DNA of 64,000 nucleotides, from contig NZ_AQGV01000012.1 in the NCBI RefSeq assembly GCF_014858725.1, positions 2,418,001 to 2,482,000 of the forward strand, in the 5' to 3' direction. The stretch is from Pseudoalteromonas aurantia 208. GTDB taxonomy: Bacteria > Pseudomonadota > Gammaproteobacteria > Enterobacterales > Alteromonadaceae. The notes below the pieces were generated by a model. That model worked only from the letters and a program-made list of their open reading frames with translations. It ran no database searches and was not told where the DNA came from. The first letter of the stretch is position 1. The number at the start of each line of letters is the position of its first letter. Of this stretch, positions 53,526 through 63,160 are shown piece by piece. The position numbers were made by a program, and so were the translations under genes.

Positions 53526-53792
53526 ATTTATTCTCTCTAGTTTATAATACGTTATACAAGTTAAAATCTATTTACACCTGAATAATACCAGGGAAAATAA
53601 CTAAGCTAATTTCAAAATTACTATTAAAAATAATCTAACATAAATAGCCATTACATCACAAAATATTAGCTACCAATGTAGCCTCTTTCTAACAGAATTA
53701 AGTACTCTACAAACCTATAAATGCAATAGTATTACAAAACAACCCATCACGTGTAGAGCAATGTAACAATGTCACTTCATATTTCTAGCCCA
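53526..53792. other. Gap between fnlA and the HisF-like gene
   Basis: About 270 AT-rich bases, the longest gap within the leftward cluster. It may hold an internal promoter for fnlABC-wbuBC. No structure I can name. Confidence 0.4.
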
Positions 53793-54590
53793 CTAGATAT
53801 TTTGCCTAGCTTTTGAAGCTTGCTGACATATCTGTAACTTCTTCTCTAACTCAGGGTAGTTAATTAAAACAGCTCTATACTTACCTTTAAATACAAATAA
53901 GCTTCCAGCAGCTGCTCCTACGACTCCGAGCTCTTCCATCAGTGATCCCATATGCTCTAAACTACCAGCTCCTCCCAAAAAAGTAACTGGCACACACAAC
54001 ACTTCTTTTAGGGACTTTGCATATTCAATATCATAGCCTTGCATAGTGCCGTCTAAGTCAACAAAATTAAATACTATCTCCCCCGCTCCCGCATCTTGTA
54101 AAGATCGCGCAAGCTCAATCGGATCTTGCTTAATTGTGCGGCTAGCATTATAAATACAAACTTCATACCCACTAGAAAAAAAACCTTTTTTCTTACATAT
54201 ATCGATTACAGCCACCACAGACTGCTTTCCGACAGCTTGAGCCATTTCAGTTAATAGAGTCGGGTTCAAAATAGCAGCTGAACTAACAGCAACCTTTTCA
54301 ACGCCTAAACTAATTAACTTTGACGCTTGCGCGGCACTTGTTACGCCCCCGCCATAACACAGAGGCATACGACATTCTGCTGCAAACTTTTCAACCAAAT
54401 CAAAATCTGGTTCTCTTTCATTTCGTGATGCATCTATGTCTACAACCATCAATTCATCAGCTTCTTTCTCATTAAAGATTTTTACGGCATTCAACGGATC
54501 ACCAACATATTTTGGCTCTTTAAAGTTCCGCGTCTTTACCAACCCTTTATTTTGAATAAGCAAGCATGGGATAATTCGAGATCTTAGCAT
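53793..54590 (-). CDS. wbuZ: HisF-like cyclase subunit, WbuZ-type, for amidotransfer
   Basis: 265 residues, TIM barrel with the HisF pattern (RIIPCLLIQNKGLVKTRNF, GGGVTSAAQA, VAVIDICKKKGFF). HisF/HisH pairs in sugar clusters deliver ammonia to the WbpG/WbuX amidotransferase rather than making histidine. It starts one base after the HisH-like stop. Confidence 0.82.
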   Translation of the reverse strand: MLRSRIIPCLLIQNKGLVKTRNFKEPKYVGDPLNAVKIFNEKEADELMVVDIDASRNEREPDFDLVEKFAAECRMPLCYGGGVTSAAQASKLISLGVEKVAVSSAAILNPTLLTEMAQAVGKQSVVAVIDICKKKGFFSSGYEVCIYNASRTIKQDPIELARSLQDAGAGEIVFNFVDLDGTMQGYDIEYAKSLKEVLCVPVTFLGGAGSLEHMGSLMEELGVVGAAAGSLFVFKGKYRAVLINYPELEKKLQICQQASKARQNI

Positions 54591-55211
54591 TTAATTGTAC
54601 TCTACAAAGTTTTTAATAAGCTGCGCTCCCCAATGGTGACTTTTTTCTGGGTGGCATTGAACTCCATAAATATGGCCTCGAGAAACAATCGCATCAAAGT
54701 CCATTCCATAATTTGCAGCAGCAACAACATCCTGTTTATCTGACGCATCAAAATAATAAGAGTGTAAAAAGTAAAATTGTGGCTCTAAATCACTCTCCTT
54801 AGAAAATAAGGATGTATTTGGCGATACCGTTAAATTATTCCATCCCATATGTGGCATAGGTAACTTTGCGGTTACCGGGTTATTGGCAAAAGACTTAACT
54901 TTACCTGGAATCCACCCCAGTCCTTTTAACTCACCTTCTTCAGAGCTATCTGCCAACATTTGCATTCCAACGCAAATGCCCATAACGGGGATTTTTTCAT
55001 TACACACAAGCCTATCTAACTCCGCCCGCATACCTGATTCATTTAAGCTCTGCATAGCATGATCAAAGTGACCAACTCCCGGAAGAATTAAATGGGTTGC
55101 ATCACTCAATTCTAAAGGGGATACTGCCCGCTTAGCTTCCAGCCCCAGCCGCTTAAACAAAGTAAGGAAAGCTTGAATGTTCCCAACGCCATAATCAACA
55201 ACTCTTATCAA
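54591..55211 (-). CDS. wbuY: HisH-like glutaminase subunit, WbuY-type (TTG start)
   Basis: About 206 residues from TTG 55211 (MIRVVDYGVGNIQAF in initiator reading). The TTG overlaps the stop of wbuX (TTGA), and AAGAGGT lies 7 bases upstream. Class I glutaminase motifs: GICVGMQML (catalytic Cys) and GVQCHPEKSH (His and Glu). It supplies ammonia through HisF. The frame is open to 55241 without a start signal. Confidence 0.85.
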   Translation of the reverse strand: MIRVVDYGVGNIQAFLTLFKRLGLEAKRAVSPLELSDATHLILPGVGHFDHAMQSLNESGMRAELDRLVCNEKIPVMGICVGMQMLADSSEEGELKGLGWIPGKVKSFANNPVTAKLPMPHMGWNNLTVSPNTSLFSKESDLEPQFYFLHSYYFDASDKQDVVAAANYGMDFDAIVSRGHIYGVQCHPEKSHHWGAQLIKNFVEYN

Positions 55212-56350
55212 CGAAAGTACCTCTTTTCTAAACCAAGCCATCGCAATGCATTAGCACCAAGCATTATCAACCACCGTTTATTCTTATAATCACGGTAGGT
55301 CTTTTTTGGTTGCTTCAAGATAGCATCTAGGCTATTCACATTAAGGCCTAATTTATGCGCTATATATTCAAATTCTTGCTCGTGGAAATGTTCATCCATT
55401 TCTGGTTTAGAAATTCGAGTCAATGCCGCCTCACGCGTCATCTGTTCAGTCATAATTAAACTTGAGAAGTGCGCTCTTCGTTTTTCGTATCCAAACCGTT
55501 TAGGTAACCAAAAGTCTTCATAAAAGCGAGTAAAACGGGACTCATGGTGTTTATGCTTAAAACGCTTCCAGCCAAATTTAAGCTCTAACTCATCCTCTGC
55601 TTGCTTTTTCATGAACGGCGTCATGTTCAATGGGTGATGAACTTTCATACCCAATACTTTTTGATAAAAAACTTTATATACAAGAATGTCTGTCAATGGA
55701 AATGAACTAAGTTTTCCAGTGCCAAATTTTTTCCAAATATCGCCAAACAACCTTTTATCTATTCCAAGGTATCCGCCCCACTCTTCAGGCTCTCGACAAC
55801 ACTCTGTAGAAAAGTTTGAGCCTGTCAGAATATGTTTTACTTTATGCTGACGCGCAAACTTATACAAGCCAGAAAAAAAAGCAGCATCTTGGACTAGGTC
55901 TTGGTCAGGGATTCCTGAGTTTAAAAATGCAACTTGTAGACTTCGCATCTCTTCCCAATTAACAACTTCTGTATATAAGTCAACGTCTAGACCATCAACC
56001 AGTTTTTCAATATTGCCAACCGCCTGATCTGTGTTCCAACCTGCATCAACGTGTACAAGTAATGGTCGTAAACCCATTATTTCTTTTGCTACATATGCCG
56101 TATACGAACTGTCTAATCCACCTGAAAGACCTATAATACAATCAAACTCTTTGCCTTTCCCATCATCCTTAATTAACTGTGCTAACTGTAGCAATTGGCT
56201 ATTATCACTTACAGTGCTATCCCAGTTAGGTTTAATTGTAGAGTCAAAGTTATTGCAATAGTTACATTTACCTTGAGAGTCAAAAGTGATGTTAGGATCC
56301 GTAGTGTCCATAATACAACATGTGCAAATCTGATATTCTTTAGAAAGCAT
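55208..56350 (-). CDS. wbuX: N-acetyl sugar amidotransferase, WbuX/WbpG/LfnA-type
   Basis: About 380 residues from ATG 56350 with AGG upstream. Four cysteines of a zinc-like site at the N-terminus (CTCCIMDT, CNYCN) precede a PP-loop ATP-binding site (IIGLSGGLDSSYTA). LfnA of P. aeruginosa O12 and WbuX of E. coli O145 are needed for L-FucNAm (2-acetamidino-2,6-dideoxy-L-galactose). Here fnlABC, wbuB and wbuC follow in the O145 order. Confidence 0.85.
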   Translation of the reverse strand: MLSKEYQICTCCIMDTTDPNITFDSQGKCNYCNNFDSTIKPNWDSTVSDNSQLLQLAQLIKDDGKGKEFDCIIGLSGGLDSSYTAYVAKEIMGLRPLLVHVDAGWNTDQAVGNIEKLVDGLDVDLYTEVVNWEEMRSLQVAFLNSGIPDQDLVQDAAFFSGLYKFARQHKVKHILTGSNFSTECCREPEEWGGYLGIDKRLFGDIWKKFGTGKLSSFPLTDILVYKVFYQKVLGMKVHHPLNMTPFMKKQAEDELELKFGWKRFKHKHHESRFTRFYEDFWLPKRFGYEKRRAHFSSLIMTEQMTREAALTRISKPEMDEHFHEQEFEYIAHKLGLNVNSLDAILKQPKKTYRDYKNKRWLIMLGANALRWLGLEKRYFR

Positions 56351-56358
56351 CTTTAAAC

Positions 56359-57498
56359 CTATTGTTTTAACTTTTCGAGAACTAATAACATATATGTGAA
56401 CGTTTCTTTGCTGCATCTATTCCATGAAAATTTTGCAGCTTCGTTATATGAAACCGTTGCTTTTTCGATTGCAAAATTGACACTAGAGCAAATACCAAGC
56501 ATTGCATCCACAATTGAAGATGGAACCTCTGGGTCAAAATACACACCATTTTCCGTAAGCACCTCCGGCATAGGTCCTCTATCTGAGCAGATGACTGGTA
56601 AACCCGCTGACATCGCTTCTATAAGAGTATTAGGCATATTTTCACAGCTCGACGCAAAAATAAAAATATCATGCTCATGGAGTAAAAGAGGAATTTCATT
56701 GTGTGGCAAAAAATCACAAACCGTGACACTTGAGCTTCCATCATCAAACTTTTGAATTGCTTCATTTACTTGCTGGGCACATGGGCCACTGTTCGCGCCA
56801 ACTAAGGTGAGCGTGGCATTCTTGCCTGATAAAGCACGAAACTTAAAAAATGCTTCAACTACGTGCCATTGATGCTTATATTTATCGGCATTAGAGACAT
56901 AAATAAATCGAGGGTTTTCAATATTGATATCTTTTGTTGGCGCTTTTCTAAAAATTTCGCTAATACCATGAGGTATCACTGCTTGTTTAGTTAACTTACC
57001 AGTAAAATTAGAAATAACATTTTCCGCATATTGTGTCAGAAAAATTGTGCCTTGCGCAGATTTTAACGACCACACCTGCATATACTTCAGTAACAAAAGC
57101 CTCAACCATGACTTCGAAGGGAAGTAACGCCCCATTTCTCCATCTTCGAATGACAGCATATCTCTGCTCATTACAACAGATGGATAAAATCGACATACAG
57201 TACCTGCATCCGTTGACAGTAATATATCTACATTATTCTTGTTTAACGCTTTCGGCAAAGATCTCCTTTGCCATAAGACTTGCGTGAAAATCCCCCTCTC
57301 CAACTCTTCAGGCAAATGAATCGTAAGCCAAGAATATTTAGGCAGCATTTCAGCAAGCTCTCGATAAGTCCATACGTGGATTTCCGCAATTCGTTCATCT
57401 AAGTCTAAATCAGATAGAACACCAATCAAATGAGCTCGAGCTCCTCCTGATCGATTTCGCGATGCGTCAACTCCAATTACATATTTGCTATTTTTCAT
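56359..57498 (-). CDS. Glycosyltransferase family 4
   Basis: About 379 residues from ATG 57498 (MKNSKYVIGVDASRNRSGGA). GT-B layout: GGARAHLIGVLSDL at the donor-facing N-terminal end, RFIYVSNADKYKHQWHVVEA, and the nucleotide-sugar loop PNTLIEAMSAGLPVICSDRG near the C-terminus. It overlaps the CapA-like gene by 11 bases. The acceptor and donor cannot be told from sequence. Confidence 0.82.
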   Translation of the reverse strand: MKNSKYVIGVDASRNRSGGARAHLIGVLSDLDLDERIAEIHVWTYRELAEMLPKYSWLTIHLPEELERGIFTQVLWQRRSLPKALNKNNVDILLSTDAGTVCRFYPSVVMSRDMLSFEDGEMGRYFPSKSWLRLLLLKYMQVWSLKSAQGTIFLTQYAENVISNFTGKLTKQAVIPHGISEIFRKAPTKDINIENPRFIYVSNADKYKHQWHVVEAFFKFRALSGKNATLTLVGANSGPCAQQVNEAIQKFDDGSSSVTVCDFLPHNEIPLLLHEHDIFIFASSCENMPNTLIEAMSAGLPVICSDRGPMPEVLTENGVYFDPEVPSSIVDAMLGICSSVNFAIEKATVSYNEAAKFSWNRCSKETFTYMLLVLEKLKQ

Positions 57499-58645
57499 TT
57501 TTTGACGCTTGTCTTTTCTTGTAATAATTTGCGTGAATAGATTGCAAAACTTCATAATGCGATTCACAAGTTATTAAGTTCTTCCTAACTGCAACCCTAA
57601 ACAAGGGAAATGCTATTCGTTTGAATAAAGAGAATCTAGACAATATTCTCATAGGCCAAGCAATGAACGGAAAATAAACGAGGGTTAAAAACTCATTCTC
57701 CACCTCAGAACAGTACTTCATCCATTTATCATTCAAAACATCAACAGATGTCAAACATTCATTCTGCTTTTCTAGGAAACCCGTCAACTCTTTTTCCTCT
57801 ATTGTATTGAGTATTTCAACGCAATACTTTTCACTACTTTGTTTCGTATAAAGTAATTCCCCGTCAAGTCGTCCTTCGTCAGTTATTGATACCTTCACCA
57901 ATAACCCACGATTCCACTTGAAGTCATGTTTATTACCGGGGAAATAGAAGTTCCCTATTCCATAAAAGATTTGACACCCATCATGTACTTCATAGGCACT
58001 AGGCGTATGTGTATGATGGCAAACAATTAAATCTGCGCCTAATTCCGCCAACAATCTACATTCATTAACTAAACGAGGCCTTGGTATAGCCAAATGCTCT
58101 ACACCACAATGAAACGCTATAATAACAAAGTCAAACTGGGATTTAGCAAGTTTAAGCTGTCGAATTAAGCTTGGCAGATCATAGCCACTCACACCACCCA
58201 CATCGCCATCAACTGCTCCGAACTCATTCTCGCAAATATTAATTAATGCAACGCTTTTATCTTCAAGTTTTAACTCTAAAGCACGTTTTGCACTGTTTTG
58301 ATTCAGCCCAGCTCCACAGTGCCGAATAGCACTTTTCTCACAGAACTCTATGGTATCTTTTAACCCTTGTATTCCAAAGTCCATCATATGGTTATTTGCA
58401 AGCTTTGCGTCTGTTATTCCAAAGGAATTCAAATCACCAACGCTTAGGTTGTCAAGCTTTAAGTTTGGACCACTTTTATGTACTAACTTTGAACTTTTAG
58501 TGACTGGTGCTTCCAAATTTACAATAAAATGATCTGCGCCATTAATCTCGGCTGTTAAAGTCTTACAATATAGGCTATCAGTATCATTATAATTGCCAGT
58601 ATCATTAGGTACAAAGTCCCCAGCAATCAATATATAGCTCTTCAA
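57488..58645 (-). CDS. CapA family metallophosphoesterase-like protein (TTG start)
   Basis: 385 residues. Metal-site motifs of the CapA/PgsA family: GDFVPND at the start, LANNHMMDFG, HCGVEHLAIPRPR and CHHTHTPSAYEV, GIGNFYF. The start is TTG 58645 after GGAG. CapA proteins are known in poly-gamma-glutamate synthesis; in O-antigen clusters the role is unknown. It has no signal peptide, so it acts in the cytoplasm unless exported otherwise. An ATP-grasp gene lies two genes away. Confidence 0.75.
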   Translation of the reverse strand: MKSYILIAGDFVPNDTGNYNDTDSLYCKTLTAEINGADHFIVNLEAPVTKSSKLVHKSGPNLKLDNLSVGDLNSFGITDAKLANNHMMDFGIQGLKDTIEFCEKSAIRHCGAGLNQNSAKRALELKLEDKSVALINICENEFGAVDGDVGGVSGYDLPSLIRQLKLAKSQFDFVIIAFHCGVEHLAIPRPRLVNECRLLAELGADLIVCHHTHTPSAYEVHDGCQIFYGIGNFYFPGNKHDFKWNRGLLVKVSITDEGRLDGELLYTKQSSEKYCVEILNTIEEKELTGFLEKQNECLTSVDVLNDKWMKYCSEVENEFLTLVYFPFIAWPMRILSRFSLFKRIAFPLFRVAVRKNLITCESHYEVLQSIHANYYKKRQASKNEK

Positions 58646-58651
58646 AATAAA

Positions 58652-59803
58652 TCACTCCGAGAATATTTCTTCAACAACCAATTCAGCATTAAAATATTTA
58701 AAAGCAACATCGACGCCATTATTGGCAACATTAATGGCCTTCGAATAATCATCTAACACACTTGAAATTCTTTGCGCCAGAGCTGAGACACACCCTGGCT
58801 GTACAAGATATGCAGAATCACCATCAACAAGGAAAGCATCTATCTCACCTGTTTTAGTAACAATAACCGGCACTCCAGTTGCCAAGTACTCACCTAACTT
58901 AGTGGGAAAGCCATACTTAGCCTGTTCAGAGTTATTTCGCGATAATGCTAACAAATCAGATTCAGTAAGCTGCTTTGGGACATCAGAAGCGGGTATGAGA
59001 CCAATTAAGTCAACATTCTTATCAATACCTAGCTTAAGAATAAGTGGCTGCAAAATATCTGTGAAATATTTTGTATTATTATCCCCAATTAGTTTCAAGC
59101 GAATATTCTTGCCTCTTGATATTTGATCAGACACAGCCTCAAGTAATATATTTACGCTATCCTTAGAAGATGTCAAATCACCACAAAAAGTGATGACAAA
59201 GCACTGCTCCGATAACGGGGCAGATCTTTTCTTTGGCTTATCAAACCTAGAAAAATCAACAAACATATTCAAAATAGATACTTTCTGACCATTCACTCCA
59301 CATGAAATAAAATGTTGTTTCAAAGCTTGAGTAATTACAAACAACCTATCTACTTTTTTTACAAAAAGCTGATACAGTCCAAAATCAACTTTCTTAATGA
59401 AAGATTTTCCAACCATAAGTGAAGGTAATTCTGTTCGTTCATGATATAGCTTAAAGCCGCAAATCTTTGCCATTAAATAGAATATCGCAAAAAAAACACC
59501 AGATGTTCCTAGGTAAAAAACAATATTCTTGTCTTCCTTGGATAAATTTTTTCGAATAGTTAACAAAGAACAAATAGCAAAAAGTATCGACTTTAGTATT
59601 TTTAAAATTTTATTACTACTTGGCAAAACCGCGTTAATCGGCTGCTCATTCCCTTTAGTATCAGCACTATGTAATACTGAATAAAGAAAGCTATTCGTAT
59701 TGTCTCGCTTACTATATTTAGTAAGTGCAATATGTCGATTTACAGCTGCGCCTGGCTCATTAAAATTCTCAAAAGAGAAAAAGTGAACATTAGTCTTCTC
59801 CAT
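58652..59803 (-). CDS. Glycosyltransferase (GT4-like)
   Basis: 383 residues. VHFFSFENFNEPGAAVNRHI at the start, a hydrophobic stretch (about 80-115) that may be a membrane-associated helix, LFVITQALKQHF, and a C-terminal YGFPTKLGEYLATGVPVIVT donor loop. It overlaps the end of the ATP-grasp gene. Confidence 0.78.
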   Translation of the reverse strand: MEKTNVHFFSFENFNEPGAAVNRHIALTKYSKRDNTNSFLYSVLHSADTKGNEQPINAVLPSSNKILKILKSILFAICSLLTIRKNLSKEDKNIVFYLGTSGVFFAIFYLMAKICGFKLYHERTELPSLMVGKSFIKKVDFGLYQLFVKKVDRLFVITQALKQHFISCGVNGQKVSILNMFVDFSRFDKPKKRSAPLSEQCFVITFCGDLTSSKDSVNILLEAVSDQISRGKNIRLKLIGDNNTKYFTDILQPLILKLGIDKNVDLIGLIPASDVPKQLTESDLLALSRNNSEQAKYGFPTKLGEYLATGVPVIVTKTGEIDAFLVDGDSAYLVQPGCVSALAQRISSVLDDYSKAINVANNGVDVAFKYFNAELVVEEIFSE

Positions 59804-60839
59804 GATACTTGCCTACTTCTCCATGATATTTGCTTATATAATCAACAATACTATCCACTAATTCATGTTCTAATACTGAATTTTGTTCAATTACTTTCCA
59901 ATTAGCATCTTCCTTTACAAAGTAATGAGGTGACTTTTCTAGCGTATATGTCCCAAACATTAAAAATTGAAACTCAATCAAGTGGACCTCTTTCCCTCTA
60001 GGATCAAAAGCAAGGTCAACTGAGATATAAGGACATTTAAAGTGTTCAACCAAGTTATTTGCTGCTTGTAAAACCTCATCAGGTACATCAGTACTAAATT
60101 CAAAACGCCCGCTACCACTTGCCCTAAAATCATTCTTACGATTTAAACGCTTTAGTGCATATGTTTTATTCTTATATACTAGTACCTTATAATCCCCAGG
60201 AAGATCTGGTACAAACTCCTGCAAAATCACTTTGCTACGGTGAGATGACTCCATAATGTAGCCATCTTTAAAAAAGCTCTTCAACTTATATCTAAGTACA
60301 TCCTTAAAATTAAATGTCGACATCAATTTTTTAGCTGTACTTCGCAGCTCTTTTTGAGATTTAATAAGCGCTACGCCTTTACTTTGACAACCTTCAGCAC
60401 TCTTTAAGACTATAGGAAAGTGAATATTTTCAATATCGTTTTCCAAGCATTCCAGTGTGCCATACACTGAACTCTTAGGTATCTTCACACCTTCAAGTTC
60501 AATATTATTACCAAGTAACGATTGATAAACTTTGTTTTCATGACAATAAAATGCTTCAAAGTTAGGTATAAGAGTTGCACCCAACTTTTCAAGCATTGTT
60601 AAAACATCGGAAATATAGCCTTTATAAAGTAGCCCTCTGTCTTCTGAAGACTGATATAGTACGTAATATTCGGACCAATCTTGAGAGAAATCAACATCCT
60701 GGAAAGGTATAATTTCAATATACATTCCATATTCAGAGAACTTGTTTTTAATTTTATCTAAATCCATTCCAGCTGTGCTTTTTTGGATACTAGAATAAAA
60801 CTGTCCCCTATAGTCTGTTAACAAAGCTATTTTTTTCAT
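59790..60839 (-). CDS. ATP-grasp enzyme (RimK/glutathione-synthetase-like)
   Basis: About 349 residues from ATG 60839. The ATP-grasp core is seen as FPIVLKSAEGCQSKGVALIK, VILQEFVPDLPGDYKVLVYK and LIEFQFLMFGTY. Such enzymes join a carboxylate to an amine, so it may add an amino acid to a sugar. Its C-terminus KYHGEVGKYHGED is a tandem duplication that includes the start region of the next gene. Confidence 0.75.
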   Translation of the reverse strand: MKKIALLTDYRGQFYSSIQKSTAGMDLDKIKNKFSEYGMYIEIIPFQDVDFSQDWSEYYVLYQSSEDRGLLYKGYISDVLTMLEKLGATLIPNFEAFYCHENKVYQSLLGNNIELEGVKIPKSSVYGTLECLENDIENIHFPIVLKSAEGCQSKGVALIKSQKELRSTAKKLMSTFNFKDVLRYKLKSFFKDGYIMESSHRSKVILQEFVPDLPGDYKVLVYKNKTYALKRLNRKNDFRASGSGRFEFSTDVPDEVLQAANNLVEHFKCPYISVDLAFDPRGKEVHLIEFQFLMFGTYTLEKSPHYFVKEDANWKVIEQNSVLEHELVDSIVDYISKYHGEVGKYHGED

Positions 60840-61896
60840 TATGATTCTCAATTCTGTAATTTATAGCTAAAATTATAAATGGGGTGTAAATCAAAAAATA
60901 TCGCAAATTTATTATAGGAACAACCAACAATAGAAGCACCATACAAAATAAATATCGCGATGGTAAATTATCGCTTAAATCAATCAATCGTGTCAACCGA
61001 CGAGCTCTGGCTAATATATATAATAAAAAAAACATCGAAGTCAGGCCTACATAATCAATGTAAGGGTGGAATGCCATTATAGGAGCTTTAACTAGTTCAA
61101 CTATATACTGAAAGAATCGAATAGGGTTAAGCAAAAAATTTCCTATATAATACCTATCATTCAAAGAAGCAACATATGTAGAGATCCCCCCCCCCAAATC
61201 AGCCCCTTCGCCTATTACATATTTAAAGGCTAACACCCCAAATAACGAAGAAAAAAGATAACAAACAATGATTCGATATAATACTGATATTCGTTTATAT
61301 TCCATAATCAGTAAAAATAAAACCAAAAGAACAATTTGAAATCTTACTAAAACGGCACAAATTAAAATACTCAAATAGAACTTGAGAATTTTCCCTTGAG
61401 CTAGAAATCTAAAGTTCAGCATTAAGAAGTAACTATAAATAACATCTTTACCTGCCAACTGAACTGAATACAAAAGAAACAGATTCAAAAAAAATAAATA
61501 CTTAACATTATTATCATAGCCTAAAATATTTATGATCTTGAGATACTCAACCCCCAGCAACAAAACAAACAAAAAATTAACAATCAACACTACACTTTCG
61601 AAAGAAATCCAATAAAACACATCTTGAAAAAAACTATATAACAACGCAATACCTGTTACATTATCAAAATATGTATAGATACTTAATTCTGAATTAGAAA
61701 GTTGTAGCATTCTATTCTTATATTCTAAATGATCATGAATATTAGCAATATGGGAGTTTGTATTGTCGATACTGTATGTGTTAAGTACAGGCTCCACTAA
61801 ATATGAGTTATAGAAAATAGCTAAGAGTAAAAAGAAAAACATAGTCACATAAAAATAGAAACTACTTTTACTTACTATAAAGCTTGTTCTAGCCAT
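60808..61896 (-). CDS. wzy: Candidate O-antigen polymerase Wzy (EpsG-like)
   Basis: About 362 residues from ATG 61896 (GGAG lies 7 bases upstream) with some ten membrane segments and a large periplasmic loop (about 205-260). Low sequence conservation is typical of Wzy. It is the only multi-pass protein of the cluster besides the flippase and WecA. It overlaps the ATP-grasp gene by 32 bases. Confidence 0.65.
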   Translation of the reverse strand: MARTSFIVSKSSFYFYVTMFFFLLLAIFYNSYLVEPVLNTYSIDNTNSHIANIHDHLEYKNRMLQLSNSELSIYTYFDNVTGIALLYSFFQDVFYWISFESVVLIVNFLFVLLLGVEYLKIINILGYDNNVKYLFFLNLFLLYSVQLAGKDVIYSYFLMLNFRFLAQGKILKFYLSILICAVLVRFQIVLLVLFLLIMEYKRISVLYRIIVCYLFSSLFGVLAFKYVIGEGADLGGGISTYVASLNDRYYIGNFLLNPIRFFQYIVELVKAPIMAFHPYIDYVGLTSMFFLLYILARARRLTRLIDLSDNLPSRYLFCMVLLLLVVPIINLRYFLIYTPFIILAINYRIENHNEKNSFVNRL

Positions 61897-61941
61897 TACC
61901 ATACTCCAAAGGGGATACTAAAATTTAAAAGCTTCATAGAA

Positions 61942-63126
61942 TTAGCTAAACCGCTTATTTAAAGTTAAAAATAAAACAGAAATCACCATCGAAGTTGAAA
62001 CCACACATGCTAGTACAACAAACCAAAGAGACATTACCGGTCCAGCTTCCATATAAACAAAAAAAGAGGCTCCAACTAACAACATATATATGAAATCTAA
62101 GTACACTAATTTTTTCTGAATCGAAAATACTCGATAGCAAACCCTATAAATCGTACCAACCATAAAAATTAGCGCCCAACATATAATTAAAGGGAACATC
62201 TCAACTGCCAGATCCCAATTAGCACCCAATATAAGCTTATATATTGGTTCCATAAAAAATGAACCAATACCAATAGGGATGAAAAGGAAAAAAACAGGTA
62301 TAAACTTTATTTTCTTAATATAATTATACGCATCCTTTTCAGATAAAGCTCCGAGCTTTCCATAAAGTACTTGAGCAACAGAGGAACTAACCAAAATAGC
62401 AGGAGCCCATACAAGCCGACTTGCCATACCATAGTTTCCAGATGCCTCAGAGCCAAACCTAAACTCAATTAAATAAAGTGGTATAAAAAATGCTGCAATA
62501 GCTATTAATTCTTGAAAGCTTCCATATATATAAAAATCGGATCTCGTTTTATAAACTGATATAAGCTTAAGCTTCAATATTTTCACATCAAACTTGAGAA
62601 GCTTATAATTTCTGAAAAATAGAAATTGGACTATAACCTCAGCAATAATTGCCGATACTGCTAATCTCTCTAAAAAGCTTAAGAAGAAGAATGAAAATTG
62701 CAAAGTGGAAATCAAAACAGCTCTAGCTATATATATCTTTGATATAAGACCAAATTCTCCAGAAGATGTCATTAATGATATATTTGTATTATAAAGCGCT
62801 AATACGGCTCCCAATAACACACCTAAGAGAAATATGTTGCCAGAACTTAATAATGACACACTAAAAAAAACAAAGCTCACAATCAATGTTTGAAAAACTA
62901 AAACAGAAAAAAGAGCTTTTTTTTCCTCAAAACACTTTGTTATTGGTAGTACGTGATGTAACTGTAGTAAAAAAAAAACAGCAAAAAACGTAGATAGCGA
63001 TTGTACTAGCGCTAAAACAGAGAATTCATCTGGGGAGTACATTCTAGCCAGAAAAAAAAGTGACACAAACTGGATTACCTGCGCAACTAAGTTGCCAGAA
63101 ACCATTTTGAGTATATTCTGAAACAT
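61942..63126 (-). CDS. wzx: Polysaccharide flippase Wzx
   Basis: 394 residues with about twelve membrane segments and the family N-terminus (MVSGNLVAQVIQFVSLFFLARMYSPDEFSV type), plus the mid-protein GMASRLVWAPAILVSSSVAQVL. It would move the undecaprenyl-linked repeat unit to the periplasm for Wzy. Confidence 0.85.
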   Translation of the reverse strand: MFQNILKMVSGNLVAQVIQFVSLFFLARMYSPDEFSVLALVQSLSTFFAVFFLLQLHHVLPITKCFEEKKALFSVLVFQTLIVSFVFFSVSLLSSGNIFLLGVLLGAVLALYNTNISLMTSSGEFGLISKIYIARAVLISTLQFSFFFLSFLERLAVSAIIAEVIVQFLFFRNYKLLKFDVKILKLKLISVYKTRSDFYIYGSFQELIAIAAFFIPLYLIEFRFGSEASGNYGMASRLVWAPAILVSSSVAQVLYGKLGALSEKDAYNYIKKIKFIPVFFLFIPIGIGSFFMEPIYKLILGANWDLAVEMFPLIICWALIFMVGTIYRVCYRVFSIQKKLVYLDFIYMLLVGASFFVYMEAGPVMSLWFVVLACVVSTSMVISVLFLTLNKRFS

Positions 63127-63160
63127 CTTGATTTAACTCATAATCACTAAGAACAAAATA

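Noticed and set aside
53793..55211. Histidine biosynthesis genes hisH and hisF
   Set aside because: They are coupled to an N-acetyl sugar amidotransferase within an O-antigen cluster in the wbuX-wbuY-wbuZ order, and no other his gene is near.
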